Origin: Paeniglutamicibacter cryotolerans
GTDB taxonomy: Bacteria; Actinomycetota; Actinomycetes; Actinomycetales; Micrococcaceae
Assembly: GCF_014190875.1 (NCBI RefSeq)
Contig: NZ_JACHVS010000001.1
Coordinates: 806,001 to 870,000 of the forward strand
DNA: 64,000 bases
Direction of reading: 5' to 3'
Part shown: positions 44,240-53,198 of the stretch, piece after piece
Layout: the number at the start of each line of letters is the position of its first letter
Position numbering within the stretch: the stretch's first letter is position 1
The notes under the pieces: generated by a model
What the model was told of the DNA's origin: nothing
Seen by the model: the letters and a program-made list of their open reading frames with translations, nothing else
The model's database searches: none
Translations under genes and position numbers: made by a program

Positions 44240-45073
44240 TCATCTGGGTGCGGTCGGATCGGCCGGCGCATCCTGCCGCCGTTCCTTGAGCAGGTCCTTG
44301 TTGCGCACCAAACGCAGCGCGGTGACCAGAAGCAGCCCCCCGATCATATTGAACAACAGCGTATAGCCGAACCACCCCAGCCAATCGAGGTAGCTCACCT
44401 GCACCCCGGCATGGATGGCCCCGAAGATCAGTAGTGAATCGAGAATGGAGTGGAAGAGTTGCAGGCCGGCAAGCAGGAACCCGCCGGAGACGGCCGCGAT
44501 GATCTTGGCCACCTCCGAGTCGGTGCCGTGCTGCATGCGTGTCATCAGCGTGATGGTGCTGCCGCCCAGGACCGCCAGACACACCGATTGCCAGCCGAAT
44601 CCGGCTCCCGTGAAATGCTCGGCGCTGGACCTCAATTCAGGTATCCACTGCGGAAAGGCCTGCACGACAATCCACATGAAACACCACCCGCCGACGAGGT
44701 TCATGACCAGGGTCCCGCCCCACAGCTTGAAAAGCTGACCGATTCCGGCCTCCTTGGCGGCCACTGCGGCGATCGGGACCAGGAACCCCTCGGTGAACAG
44801 CTCGCTTTTGGCCAGCAGCAGGGCAACGAACCCGATGCCGAAGGCCAGCCCTGCCAGCAGATGGTCCTGCGTCTGGTGCATGACCGCCAGGTAAGCCATC
44901 ACCCCGATGCCCACTTCCAGCCCGCCGAAGGTTCCGGTCACGAGGATGGTTGGCCAGGTCCGCGCCAGGCGTTGGGCACCTTCCTCGACGATGCGGTCGA
45001 AGGACTCCTCGATCTCCGACTCGACCGGGGCATCATTGCTCCCCAACTGCCGTCTGCGCGCATCCGAACTCAT
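44240..45073 (-). CDS. Formate/nitrite transporter family channel
   Basis: 277 residues, six helices; pentameric channel for small anions. ATG 45073 follows GGAGGACCCCG. Pattern: AFGIGFVALLLAKSELFTEGFL (in part) with the conserved Glu-Leu-Phe-Thr-Glu, LWGGTLVMNLVGGWCFMW and LFHSILDSLLIFGAI. The 45-residue N-terminal tail is acidic and helical. The anion cannot be decided from sequence. Confidence 0.86.
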   Translation of the reverse strand: MSSDARRRQLGSNDAPVESEIEESFDRIVEEGAQRLARTWPTILVTGTFGGLEVGIGVMAYLAVMHQTQDHLLAGLAFGIGFVALLLAKSELFTEGFLVPIAAVAAKEAGIGQLFKLWGGTLVMNLVGGWCFMWIVVQAFPQWIPELRSSAEHFTGAGFGWQSVCLAVLGGSTITLMTRMQHGTDSEVAKIIAAVSGGFLLAGLQLFHSILDSLLIFGAIHAGVQVSYLDWLGWFGYTLLFNMIGGLLLVTALRLVRNKDLLKERRQDAPADPTAPR

Positions 45074-45507
45074 CGGGGTCCTCCGTCCCGTTGCACGATC
45101 GGCTGAATTTCCCCTGCGGCACCCCACCGAGTGCGTGAATCATCGTTCACAGTGAGGGCCCCGCCCGTCTTGGGCCGAGCCATCGGCCAACTAGGCGACC
45201 CCGTTGCGATCGGTGCACGTTCCAAAGACATCACATCGGGGTGATGCGGCCCCGGATGCGGTGACAGCCTCCCCGGCAGCGAACCGGGCCACTGTCCCCT
45301 GTCGATCTCCGAGAACCCCCTGGTGTCCACCCTGCCGACGAACATCGACCGGGAGCATTCAAGTGCCTCCCCGGCGCCATCACGGAAGCTGGCAGAGGGG
45401 TTCAGGACGGGTCGCATCCGGAGGTCTCCTTTCAGGGGTGCGGCAGGTTCCGCATCCTCATTCTCCATCCCCCCGGCTCACATGGATAGATGCACATCAC
45501 GTCAAAC
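45074..45507. other. 434-bp gap upstream of the drug-efflux operon
   Basis: Leader of the FNT gene on one side and of the MFS exporter on the other. I see no conserved frame, repeat or RNA structure before the operators at 45508. Confidence 0.5.
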
Positions 45508-45555
45508 TAGTTGCACCTAGGCAACCAATTCTATATAGTTGACATTAATCAACCA
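45508..45555 (+). promoter_or_regulatory. Twin MarR-type operators over the promoter of the MFS-marR operon
   Basis: TAGTTG-N8-CAACCA occurs twice, at 45508-45527 and 45536-45555, start to start 28 bp. A promoter fits between them: -35 TTGCAC (45511) and -10 TATAGT (45534) with a 17-bp spacer, so both sites overlap it. The MarR gene at the end of the operon is the likely ligand. Confidence 0.75.
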
Positions 45556-45581
45556 TCTTCCACGTTTTTTGGAGTCACGTT

Positions 45582-47291
45582 TTGCCCCGAGAAAAAACCA
45601 CCGTTAAAGCGGCACCCGCCCTGTCCGAATCAGGCATGACCCATCGCCAGGTACTCCAGTCACTGACCGGCCTGCTCATGGGCATGTTCGTATCGATCCT
45701 GGCCGGCACCGTGGTCTCCACGTCGCTGCCAGTCATCCTCTCCGACCTCAAGGGCGACCAGACCGCCTACACCTGGGTCATCACCGCCACCCTGCTGGCC
45801 ACCACGATCTCTACCCCCATCTGGGGCAAGCTCGCCGACCTGTCCAACCGCAAGGTGCTGCTGCAGCTCTCACTGGTCATCTTCGTGGTTGCCTCGGCCA
45901 TCGCCGGGTTCTCGCAGGACACTTCCATGCTGATCACCATGCGCGTCTTCCAGGGCCTGGGCGCCGGTGGCCTGACCGCGCTGAGCCAGATCGTCATGGC
46001 CGATATCATTTCTCCGCGTGAGCGCGGCAAGTACATGGGCTTGTTTGGTGCCGTCATGGCCCTGGGCACCGTGGGCGGCCCGCTGATCGGCGGCTTCATC
46101 ACCGACTCGATCAACTGGCGCTGGAACTTCTTCATAGCACTGCCGTTCGCCGCCATCGCCATCATTCTCATCCAGAAGACCCTGCACCTGCCCACCAAGG
46201 CCAAGCGCAAGGTCAGCATCGACTATGCAGGCATCGTCCTACTCACCGCAGGCGTCTCGCTTCTCCTGATCTGGGTTTCCCTCGGTGGCAAGCAGTTCGA
46301 CTGGGCTTCAAGCACCAGCATCATGATGGTTCTCGGTTCAGCCGTGGCGCTGATCGCCTTCATCATCGTGGAACTGAAGGTCTCCGAGCCGATCATCCCA
46401 CTCTCGATGTTCAAGAACCGCACCTTCACCCTTGCCGTCTTCGCTTCGATCTCAGTGGGCGTGTCGATGTTCGGCACCTCGGTCTTCCTGGCCCAGTACA
46501 TGCAGTTGGCCCGCGGTGCCAATGCCACCCAGTCCGGCCTGATGACCATTCCCATGATGGCAGGCCTGTTGATCGTCTCCACCGTGGCCGGCGCCCTGAT
46601 CTCCAAGCATGGTAAGTGGAAGGCGATCATGGTCACCGGTTCGCTGCTCCAGCTCGCCGGGCTCTACCTGCTGGGGACCATCCACTTCGACACCAACTTC
46701 GTCCTCGTCTCCGTCTACATGTTCCTGTTGGGCGCCGGCCTGGGCATGGTCATGCAGAACCTCGTACTGATTGTCCAGAACGCAGTCACCCCCGCCGAAA
46801 TCGGCGTGGCCAGTTCCGGCATCGCCTTCTTCCGCTCCCTGGGCGGAACGGTCGGCGTTTCGGTCCTGGGTGCGCTCATGGCCACCAAGGTCGTGGACCT
46901 GTTGGGCGCCCGGGCCGCAGACATGCAGGCAGCCATCGCGGCTTTGGGCGAAAAGGGAAAGGAAGTGGGCGCGGCGCTGGCTAGCGGCAACATCCCGTCG
47001 GTCCACAGCCTGCCGGACTCGGTACGCACCATCATCGAGTCTGCCTACGGCGACGCCGTGGCACACGTCTTCATGATTGCCGCCCCCCTGAGCATCCTCA
47101 CCATCCTGGCCATCGTCTTCCTGCCGAACCTGGAACTGAGCAACCAGACCCGGCACCAGCGCGAAGAGACCGACGCCGCAGCGGCACTAACCGCCGAGGG
47201 GTCGGAAGCTACCGAAATCCTGATGGCCGACGCCGAAGCAGCCGTAGGGGCTTCGACCCCCGGAGTCGGTCCGGAAGCGGGACGCCGCTAG
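45582..47291 (+). CDS. DHA2-family MFS drug exporter (EmrB/QacA type)
   Basis: 569 residues, fourteen helices. TYTWVITATLLATTISTPIWGKLADLSNRK holds the loop 2-3 motif, GLGAGGLTALSQIVMADIISPRERGKYMG, in part, the motif C/loop 4-5. It starts with TTG 45582, GGAG seven bases upstream; ATG 45636 is an alternative. The stop is one base before the marR start, so expression is linked. Probably exports hydrophobic or cationic toxicants. Confidence 0.9.
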   Translation: MPREKTTVKAAPALSESGMTHRQVLQSLTGLLMGMFVSILAGTVVSTSLPVILSDLKGDQTAYTWVITATLLATTISTPIWGKLADLSNRKVLLQLSLVIFVVASAIAGFSQDTSMLITMRVFQGLGAGGLTALSQIVMADIISPRERGKYMGLFGAVMALGTVGGPLIGGFITDSINWRWNFFIALPFAAIAIILIQKTLHLPTKAKRKVSIDYAGIVLLTAGVSLLLIWVSLGGKQFDWASSTSIMMVLGSAVALIAFIIVELKVSEPIIPLSMFKNRTFTLAVFASISVGVSMFGTSVFLAQYMQLARGANATQSGLMTIPMMAGLLIVSTVAGALISKHGKWKAIMVTGSLLQLAGLYLLGTIHFDTNFVLVSVYMFLLGAGLGMVMQNLVLIVQNAVTPAEIGVASSGIAFFRSLGGTVGVSVLGALMATKVVDLLGARAADMQAAIAALGEKGKEVGAALASGNIPSVHSLPDSVRTIIESAYGDAVAHVFMIAAPLSILTILAIVFLPNLELSNQTRHQREETDAAAALTAEGSEATEILMADAEAAVGASTPGVGPEAGRR

Positions 47292-47292
47292 C

Positions 47293-47781
47293 ATGAACTG
47301 CCTGACCGATCCTTTCTCGCTGCAGGCTGCAGGAGCCGGCTCCGATTCCGCTCTGACCGAGGCGATCGGGGAAGTTGAGAAACAGTTCGGCACCATGGTC
47401 ATCAAGGCCCGGACCAGCATCAGGGACCGGGCTGCGGCCATCCATCCCGAGCTGCACCCGATGGGCTTCAAGGTCCTGACCATCCTGTCCCAGTCAGGAC
47501 CCATGCAGCAGGTGGGCCTGGCCGAGGCGGTACGGATCGACAAGGCCATGATGAGCCGCACGATCAAACAGCTCGAGGAGTTTGGCCTGGTGTCCCGTTG
47601 CACCGATCCCAGCGACGGCCGCGCGCTACTGGTTGACATGACCGCCGAGGCCCGCAAACGCTACGATGCGACTCTGGCTCATGCCCGCAAGCTACTCCAT
47701 GATCGGTTCTCCACCTGGGACCTCGCAGAGGTCCAACGGCTCGCGGACCTACTGGCCAGACTCAACGAGTCCAGTGGCTAA
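47293..47781 (+). CDS. MarR-family regulator of the MFS exporter
   Basis: 162 residues. Winged helix at about 55-125: VGLAEAVRIDKAMMSRTIKQLEEFGLVSRC and the wing DPSDGRALLVDMTAEA. It follows the exporter gene directly, so repressor and pump are co-expressed; binding at the twin TAGTTG-N8-CAACCA sites is inferred. Confidence 0.88.
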   Translation: MNCLTDPFSLQAAGAGSDSALTEAIGEVEKQFGTMVIKARTSIRDRAAAIHPELHPMGFKVLTILSQSGPMQQVGLAEAVRIDKAMMSRTIKQLEEFGLVSRCTDPSDGRALLVDMTAEARKRYDATLAHARKLLHDRFSTWDLAEVQRLADLLARLNESSG

Positions 47782-47791
47782 CGGCAAATCA

Positions 47792-47830
47792 CGGTCCCGT
47801 CCCGACGCAAGATGCGCCGGGACGGGACCG
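47792..47830 (+). terminator. Terminator hairpin after marR
   Basis: CGGTCCCGTCCCG and CGGGACGGGACCG form a perfect 13-bp stem around a 13-nt loop, ending 11 bp to 50 bp after the marR stop, then CTTTGGTT. No long T-run. Confidence 0.78.
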
Positions 47831-47989
47831 CTTTGGTTCCGGGCATCCGCCATCCGGGCAGGAGGCAGCAGCTTCGCCTGTGCTCAGTCCACCCTGCGTG
47901 CATGCGCCCGGGTTGCTGCCGCAGCGTAGCCGGAGTGTGACCCCAGATGACAGAGGCATTGCCTCCTGTGCCGGCGCCTTGGAACAATC

Positions 47990-48110
47990 GAAATCAGAAT
48001 CAAGAGCCCCCACCGCAAGGCCCTGGCCGGTTGGGCAGCAACCCCCTTCGTCATAGCGGGGTGCTCCAGGTGAGGATTCGACGCCACCATCAGGACCGGC
48101 GTAAGTATGG
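47990..48110 (+). ncRNA. SAM-I/IV-family riboswitch upstream of the OsmC gene
   Basis: The core shows the SAM-I/SAM-IV features: a closing helix GAATC (47997-48001) with GATTC (48075-48079); the AAGGCCCTGGCCGG..GGCAGCAACC segment; GCGGGGTGCTCCAGGTGAGGA as the right half (about 48056-48076); then a 3' hairpin ACGCC/GGCGT. I recognise it from the actinobacterial SAM-IV consensus with GGCAACC and GGGGTGCCCCGGGTGA. It lies 74 bp before osmC, so S-adenosylmethionine may control this gene. Confidence 0.7.
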
Positions 48111-48152
48111 CGATATGCCTTGGCATGCGCCACGAGGCCAAGGAATGAGACC

Positions 48153-48701
48153 ATGTCCGAAACGCTGCTTGAACCCACCGGGCTCGAGAACCTGCGAAGC
48201 GCCAGGCTAGACGCCGCAGGGTCGGCTTGGAGCGAACGCATAACCACCAACGCGGCCTTCGCGGCGCTGACTTTCACCACCAACGGCAGAGCCGAGGGTT
48301 CGGTTGCCACGGATATCACCGCCGGAAAGCACGGCTTCCGGGTCGATGAACCGGCCGGCTTGGCTGGCGGCGATTCGGCGCCCAGCCCGGTCGAATACGC
48401 GCTCGGCGCGCTGATTTCCTGCCAAGTCGTCGTCTATCGGCTCTATGCCCACCAGCTGGGCATCAAGATCGACTCGCTGGAGATCAAGGCCGAGGGCGAT
48501 CTGGATGTGCGCGGGCTCTTCGGTATCAACAGTTCGGTCCGCGCCGGCTTCTCCGGTGTCCGCCTGCTGGTCAACGTCACTGGGCCGGAAACCCGCGAAC
48601 GCTACGTCCAGCTCCAGGTCGCAGTCGATGCGCACTGCCCGGTGTTGGACCTCTTCACCAACCCCACCCCGGTTTCCGTGGAACTGGTGACCGAAAACTA
48701 G
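48153..48701 (+). CDS. OsmC/Ohr-family protein
   Basis: 182 residues. The OsmC fold has HGFRVDEPAGLAGGDSAPSPVEYALGALISCQVVVYRLYA, in part, with the conserved Cys in ALISCQ, and a second conserved Cys in AHCPVLDLF. Members reduce organic hydroperoxides or act in sulfur metabolism. ATG 48153 has AAGGAATGAGACC upstream. The SAM-type riboswitch before it favours a sulfur-assimilation role. Confidence 0.88.
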   Translation: MSETLLEPTGLENLRSARLDAAGSAWSERITTNAAFAALTFTTNGRAEGSVATDITAGKHGFRVDEPAGLAGGDSAPSPVEYALGALISCQVVVYRLYAHQLGIKIDSLEIKAEGDLDVRGLFGINSSVRAGFSGVRLLVNVTGPETRERYVQLQVAVDAHCPVLDLFTNPTPVSVELVTEN

Positions 48702-48786
48702 CGCCCGACCCAGCCGATGCCACCCATCGGCGTGACGCCGGGTTTTCCGATGGAATAAACCCGGCGTCACACCGGTTGGCCAAAGC

Positions 48787-49677
48787 ATGACCCACGGCAC
48801 ACTCAGCTCCCCGTCCACCTCACTCGCCATCAAGGACCTCGGCACGGTCAACCGCTTGGGCTACGGCGCCATGCGCATCACCGGCCCAGGGATCTGGGGT
48901 GAACCCGAGGACCGCCCGGCCGCACTGGCCACCGTCCGCCGCGCGGTGGAACTCGGCGTGGACTTCATCGACACGGCCGACTCCTACGGACCGGACGTCT
49001 CCGAGCAGATCATCGCCGAAGCGCTGCATCCCTATGCCGCCGGGCTGCGCATCGGCACCAAGGCCGGTCAGACTCGTACCGGACCGAACCAGTGGGTTCC
49101 GCTCGGCCGCGCCGAATACCTGCGCCAGCAGGTCGAACTGAGCCTGCGCAAGCTCAAGGTCGACGCCCTTGACCTGTTCCAGCTGCACCGCATCGACCCG
49201 AAGGTACCCGTCCAAGAGCAGTTCGGCGTCCTGCGCGAGCTCCAGGAGGAGGGCAAGGTCCGCGCGCTGGGCCTCTCGCAGGTCACCGTCGCCGAACTGG
49301 AAACAGCAGCCGAGTACTTCACCGTCGCCAGCGTGCAGAACCGCTACAACCTCACCGACCGCTCATCCGAGGACGTCCTGCATTACGCGGAGGCCCACGG
49401 GATCGCGTTCATCCCCTGGGCTCCCATCTCGGCCGGGGCACTGTCTGCACCCGGTGGAGTGGTGCACGAGGTGGCCCAACGGCTCGGAGCGACGGCCTCG
49501 CAAGTGGCCCTTGCCTGGCTGCTGCACCGGTCCCCAGCCATGCTCCCGATCCCCGGCACGTCCTCCGTGAATCACCTCGAGGAGAACTTGGGCGCGTCCA
49601 AGCTGCTGTTGGATGAGGCTGCGTTTGCCGCCCTGGACGCGGCCGGGCGCGCGGAATACGAGGCCGGAAAAAGCTAG
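48787..49677 (+). CDS. Aldo/keto reductase
   Basis: 296 residues, TIM barrel. GVDFIDTADSYGPDVSE has the catalytic Asp and Tyr, RIGTKAGQT the Lys, and LDLFQLHRIDPKVP the His. The C-terminal NADPH site includes LPIPGTSSVNHLEEN. It starts 85 bp after osmC and may be a separate transcript. Substrate unknown. Confidence 0.92.
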   Translation: MTHGTLSSPSTSLAIKDLGTVNRLGYGAMRITGPGIWGEPEDRPAALATVRRAVELGVDFIDTADSYGPDVSEQIIAEALHPYAAGLRIGTKAGQTRTGPNQWVPLGRAEYLRQQVELSLRKLKVDALDLFQLHRIDPKVPVQEQFGVLRELQEEGKVRALGLSQVTVAELETAAEYFTVASVQNRYNLTDRSSEDVLHYAEAHGIAFIPWAPISAGALSAPGGVVHEVAQRLGATASQVALAWLLHRSPAMLPIPGTSSVNHLEENLGASKLLLDEAAFAALDAAGRAEYEAGKS

Positions 49678-49702
49678 CACCGACCCGGTCCCGCTGCTCC
49701 CC

Positions 49703-49734
49703 TGACCCGCGGAATCCCCGCGGGCGTAGGGTCA
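49703..49734 (+). terminator. Terminator-like hairpin after the aldo/keto reductase
   Basis: CCCGCGG (49706-49712) and CCGCGGG (49718-49724) form a 7-bp stem; TGACCC and GGGTCA at 49703-49708 and 49729-49734 offer a second alternative pairing. No T-run. The rest of the 49735-49938 gap holds only the leader of the next gene. Confidence 0.5.
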
Positions 49735-49938
49735 ACCAGCCGATGCACCTCTCAGGGAAATGCGGGCAGATATCCACCCGGCCCGGGCAAAGACTCTTGC
49801 GGGAGCGGTCAATCAGCCCTCATGCATCAGTTTTCGCCATCTCTTCGCGGGGTTCGAAAATGGCCTGACGGGTCACTGGCTACCGTTGGCCACGCCATCT
49901 GGCAGTCCCCGGGCACCCCAGCAAAGGACACAGACGAG

Positions 49939-51606
49939 ATGAACGCACACCACCAGGTCGAATCCGGTAACGGGTCGCCCGGTAAGACCCCGAACCGGTA
50001 TGACACCGTCATCGTCGGCGGTGGCCACAACGGCCTCGCGGCCGCTGCCTACCTGTCCCGGGCCGGGCAATCGGTGCTCCTGTTGGAGAAGCTGGACGTG
50101 CTCGGCGGTGCCGCCGTATCAACCCGCTCCTTCGAGGGCCTGGAGGCGAACCTGTCACGCTATTCCTACCTGGTGAGCCTGCTGCCCGCCAAGGTCATCA
50201 CGGACCTGGGACTCAATATTTCACTGGCCCGCCGCCGGTACTCCTCCTACACCCCGAACCCGGCCGCACCGACCCGTGGCCTGCTGGTCGACAACGAGGA
50301 CGCCGCGGCAACCGCCGAGTCGTTCGCAGCCATCGGCGCCCCCGAGAGCGAAGCGGCGGCCTTCGCCGCGTTCTACTCCGATTGCCGCCGGCTCACCGAG
50401 GTGCTGTGGCCGAGCATCACCGAACCCCTGACCACCCGGTCGCAGGCCAAGGAGCTTGCCGTCGCGGCCGGCGCCGGGGAGATGTGGGAAAGACTGATCG
50501 AGCGCCCGCTGGGTGAGGCCATCACGGAGGCGCTGCACAACGACCTGGCCCGTGGCGTCGTGCTGACGGATGGACTCATCGGCACCTTTTCCCGGCCCGA
50601 CGACGCCGACCTGCAGCAGAACATCTGCTTCCTCTACCATCTGGTTGGCGGCGGCACTGGTGACTGGGACCTGCCCATCGGCGGCATGGGCACCATCTCG
50701 GCAGAGCTGGAGCGCGTCGCCCGCGAAGCCGGCGCCACGCTTCTCACCGGGGCCGAGGTCCGATCCATCGCGGCGGACCACCAGGTCAGCTACATGCGTG
50801 ACGGGAAGATGCTGACAGCGACCGGTTCCCACCTGCTGGCCAACGTCGCCCCGGTTGTCCTGAACCGCCTCGGAGCAGGACAGCTGGTTCCCCCGAACCC
50901 GAACAACGAACGCGGCGGCGCCCAAGTCAAGGTCAATCTGTTGCTGAAGCGGCTGCCCCGGCTCAAGGACGAATCGGTCAGCCCGGAAGCGGCGTTCGGC
51001 GGCACCTTCCACGTCAACGAGACCTACACGCAGTTGCAACACGCCTACGAGCAGGCGTCCGGCGGCCGGGTCCCCAGCCCTCTGCCGTGTGAAATCTACT
51101 GCCACACGTTGACCGACCCCAGCATACTTTCCGCCGAGCTGCAGGCGGCCGGAGCCCACACGCTGACCGTCTTCGGACTGCATGTCCCGCACGCCCTGGC
51201 CTCCGAAGAGAACAACGATGCGCTACGCTCCGAGCTCCAGGCGGCGGTGTTTGCCTCGCTGAACTCGGTCCTCGCCGAACCCATCGAAGACCTGCTCATG
51301 CGCGATCGAAACGGTGCCCCCTGCGTGGAAACCAAGACCACGCTCGACATCCAGCGCACCCTGGGCATGCCCGGTGGAAACATCTTCCATGGTGGACTGG
51401 ACTGGCCCTTCCTCGAGGACGATGCCCCGCTCGATACCCCGGCCCGTCGCTGGGGTGTCGACACAGCAGATCCGCAGATCCTGCTGTGCGGATCGGGCTC
51501 CCGCCGCGGCGGCGCAGTCAGCGCGCTGGGCGGCTACAGCGCCGCAATGGCCGTGCTGGAAATATCGGCCGGTCCGGCTGGGCAGACGAAACTCAGCGGC
51601 CCCTGA
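49939..51606 (+). CDS. FAD-dependent oxidoreductase, phytoene dehydrogenase-like (PYROXD2 type)
   Basis: 555 residues. TVIVGGGHNGLAAAAYLSRAG and LEKLDVLGGAAVS give the FAD site, as in CrtI-like and PYROXD2 proteins; the C-terminus ends ILLCGSGSRRGGAVSALGGY. Despite this similarity it is 37 kb from the crt genes and the family oxidises diverse substrates, so no carotenoid role is claimed. ATG 49939 follows AAAGGACACAGACGAG; the frame is open up to 49822. Confidence 0.87.
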   Translation: MNAHHQVESGNGSPGKTPNRYDTVIVGGGHNGLAAAAYLSRAGQSVLLLEKLDVLGGAAVSTRSFEGLEANLSRYSYLVSLLPAKVITDLGLNISLARRRYSSYTPNPAAPTRGLLVDNEDAAATAESFAAIGAPESEAAAFAAFYSDCRRLTEVLWPSITEPLTTRSQAKELAVAAGAGEMWERLIERPLGEAITEALHNDLARGVVLTDGLIGTFSRPDDADLQQNICFLYHLVGGGTGDWDLPIGGMGTISAELERVAREAGATLLTGAEVRSIAADHQVSYMRDGKMLTATGSHLLANVAPVVLNRLGAGQLVPPNPNNERGGAQVKVNLLLKRLPRLKDESVSPEAAFGGTFHVNETYTQLQHAYEQASGGRVPSPLPCEIYCHTLTDPSILSAELQAAGAHTLTVFGLHVPHALASEENNDALRSELQAAVFASLNSVLAEPIEDLLMRDRNGAPCVETKTTLDIQRTLGMPGGNIFHGGLDWPFLEDDAPLDTPARRWGVDTADPQILLCGSGSRRGGAVSALGGYSAAMAVLEISAGPAGQTKLSGP

Positions 51607-51703
51607 TCACCGCCGGGCGACGCCCGGATCCCGACGCGGTCCCACCACCTCGGGATTCGGGGGCGTTGCCCGGGGCGGATGGTGCGCGTTGGTCCGGACC
51701 GGC

Positions 51704-52934
51704 TCACCCGCGGATGTGGGCGCCGGTGTTCGCCGGCAACCGCAGCACCCCGACGAGAGCAAGAAGCGCCAACAGCGCCATGAGCAGGAAGGCACACTGG
51801 AAGGGGGCCAGAAGCGCCTGCGGGTACCCTCCAACCAGCCGCAGCGCCAAGGATAGTTCCCGCCGCACCGGCCAGTTCGCCCAGCGTTGCCGAGAGCGCG
51901 TTCGCGGAACCGACGGCCGCGCGCTCGACATCGGCGAACGGCAGCGCGTTGAACGCGGTGAAACCGGTGGAGCGGAAGACACCGCTAAGCACCAGCACGG
52001 CAAAGACCAGCCACAGCGGAGTCCACACGGTGAAGAACGCGAAACCAATGAAGCTGGCCATGGTGCCAATCAGTGCGCTGCCGAGTACCTGCTTGAAGCC
52101 GAAGCGCAGCAGCATCGGGGTGGTGAACGGCTTGATGCCGATATTGCCGATGAAGATGCCGGTCACCATGGGTCCGGCCTGCACCGGAGTCCACCCGAAC
52201 CCATTGAGGTATAGCAGCGGCAACAGGTACGGGGCCGAGGTGACGATCACCCGGAACAGGAAACCCGCGGTATTGGAAAACCTGAAGGAGCGCACCGCGA
52301 AGATCCTGATGTTCAACAACGGTTCCGGGGCGCGCAGCAGCGAACGTACGGCAAGGACCCCGGAGAGCAGCAGCAATCCGACCCACTGCAGCGAGCGGGT
52401 TTCAACCGCAGCGTCGGTGGCCAGGCGCAGTGCAGACACCAGCGCCCTGGCGCCGAGTGGGATGTTGATCAGGAAGATCCTTTGCCAGCCGAAGTGCGTG
52501 GAGATGAATCCGCCCAGCGCCGGGGCAACCAGCGGTGCCACCAGCGAGGGCCAGGTGAGCAGCGCGATCACCCGCAGCAGGTCGGATTTGTCCGCGGTCC
52601 GCAGCCCCACCAGCCGGCCCACCAGCCGGCCCACCAGCCGGCCCACCAGGACCAGCATGGAGGCACCCAGTCCTTGCAGTACCCGGCTGAGCGTGAGCGC
52701 GGTCGGGGTGGATCTGAGCGCGCGCAGCAGCGAACCCAGCACGAAGACGACGATGGCCGCGCAGAAGATCAGGCGAGCATCGAACCGTGAGCTGAGCCCG
52801 GCCCCCAGCGGGATGGCCGTCGCGGCGGCCACCAGATAGGCGGTGAGCGCCAAAGCCACATCGGCCGAGAATTCCCGTGCCATCTGCGGCATGGCCGTGA
52901 CGATGGCGGTCGCGTCGAAGTTCTCCATGAACAA
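51704..52934 (-). pseudogene. DHA2-type MFS transporter, degraded
   Basis: Two damage signs are visible. The frame from 52934 runs well through LTAYLVAAATAIPLGAGLSSRF and LVIALLTWPSLVAPLVAPALGG, with family motifs, then goes wrong after GAAGTILG near 51855; the other minus frame continues with LRLVGGYPQALLAPFQCAF and ends at 51704 at a natural-looking C-terminus. At the 5' end the first helix (GLPLPVAGTLFMENFDATAIV) extends upstream of the TTG at 52934 without a normal start codon. A tandem repeat expands loop 4-5. It was probably a multidrug exporter. Confidence 0.75.
52608..52643 (+). repeat. Three tandem copies of a 12-bp unit in the MFS remnant
   Basis: CACCAGCCGGCC repeated exactly three times (52608-52619, 52620-52631, 52632-52643), encoding three copies of Gly-Arg-Leu-Val on the minus strand. 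The normal family loop has one such unit, so two look like slippage additions. The in-frame period does not break the reading frame. Confidence 0.85.
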
Positions 52935-53198
52935 CGTGCCGGCTACCGGCAGCGGAAGGCCGATCGGGCGCTGCGCATTAACAGAGCCCGCAAACGACCC
53001 TTTCCCTGCCCCCCGGGGGCTGCACTCCGGGGCCAGGCGGCATGCACTGCGCCTCAGATCGTTCCATGGCGGCGTACCAACGCTCCAAGTGCTTCAGCAT
53101 GAGCCGGCGGCGGGCTCCTTGTATCCGCGGCCGGACCGGGCCAGACTCGGTGGTAGGAGCAGAACCATACTCCGACCACAGCATAAGGAGCCCCTACC

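Noticed and set aside
49678..49938. Possible riboswitch (glycine or TPP type) before the FAD oxidoreductase
   Set aside because: I could find none of the conserved core strings of those classes; only terminator-like pairings were seen.
49939..51606. Second CrtI-type carotenoid desaturase
   Set aside because: The FAD motifs are shared by the whole superfamily; the protein looks closer to PYROXD2-like oxidoreductases and has no crt neighbours.
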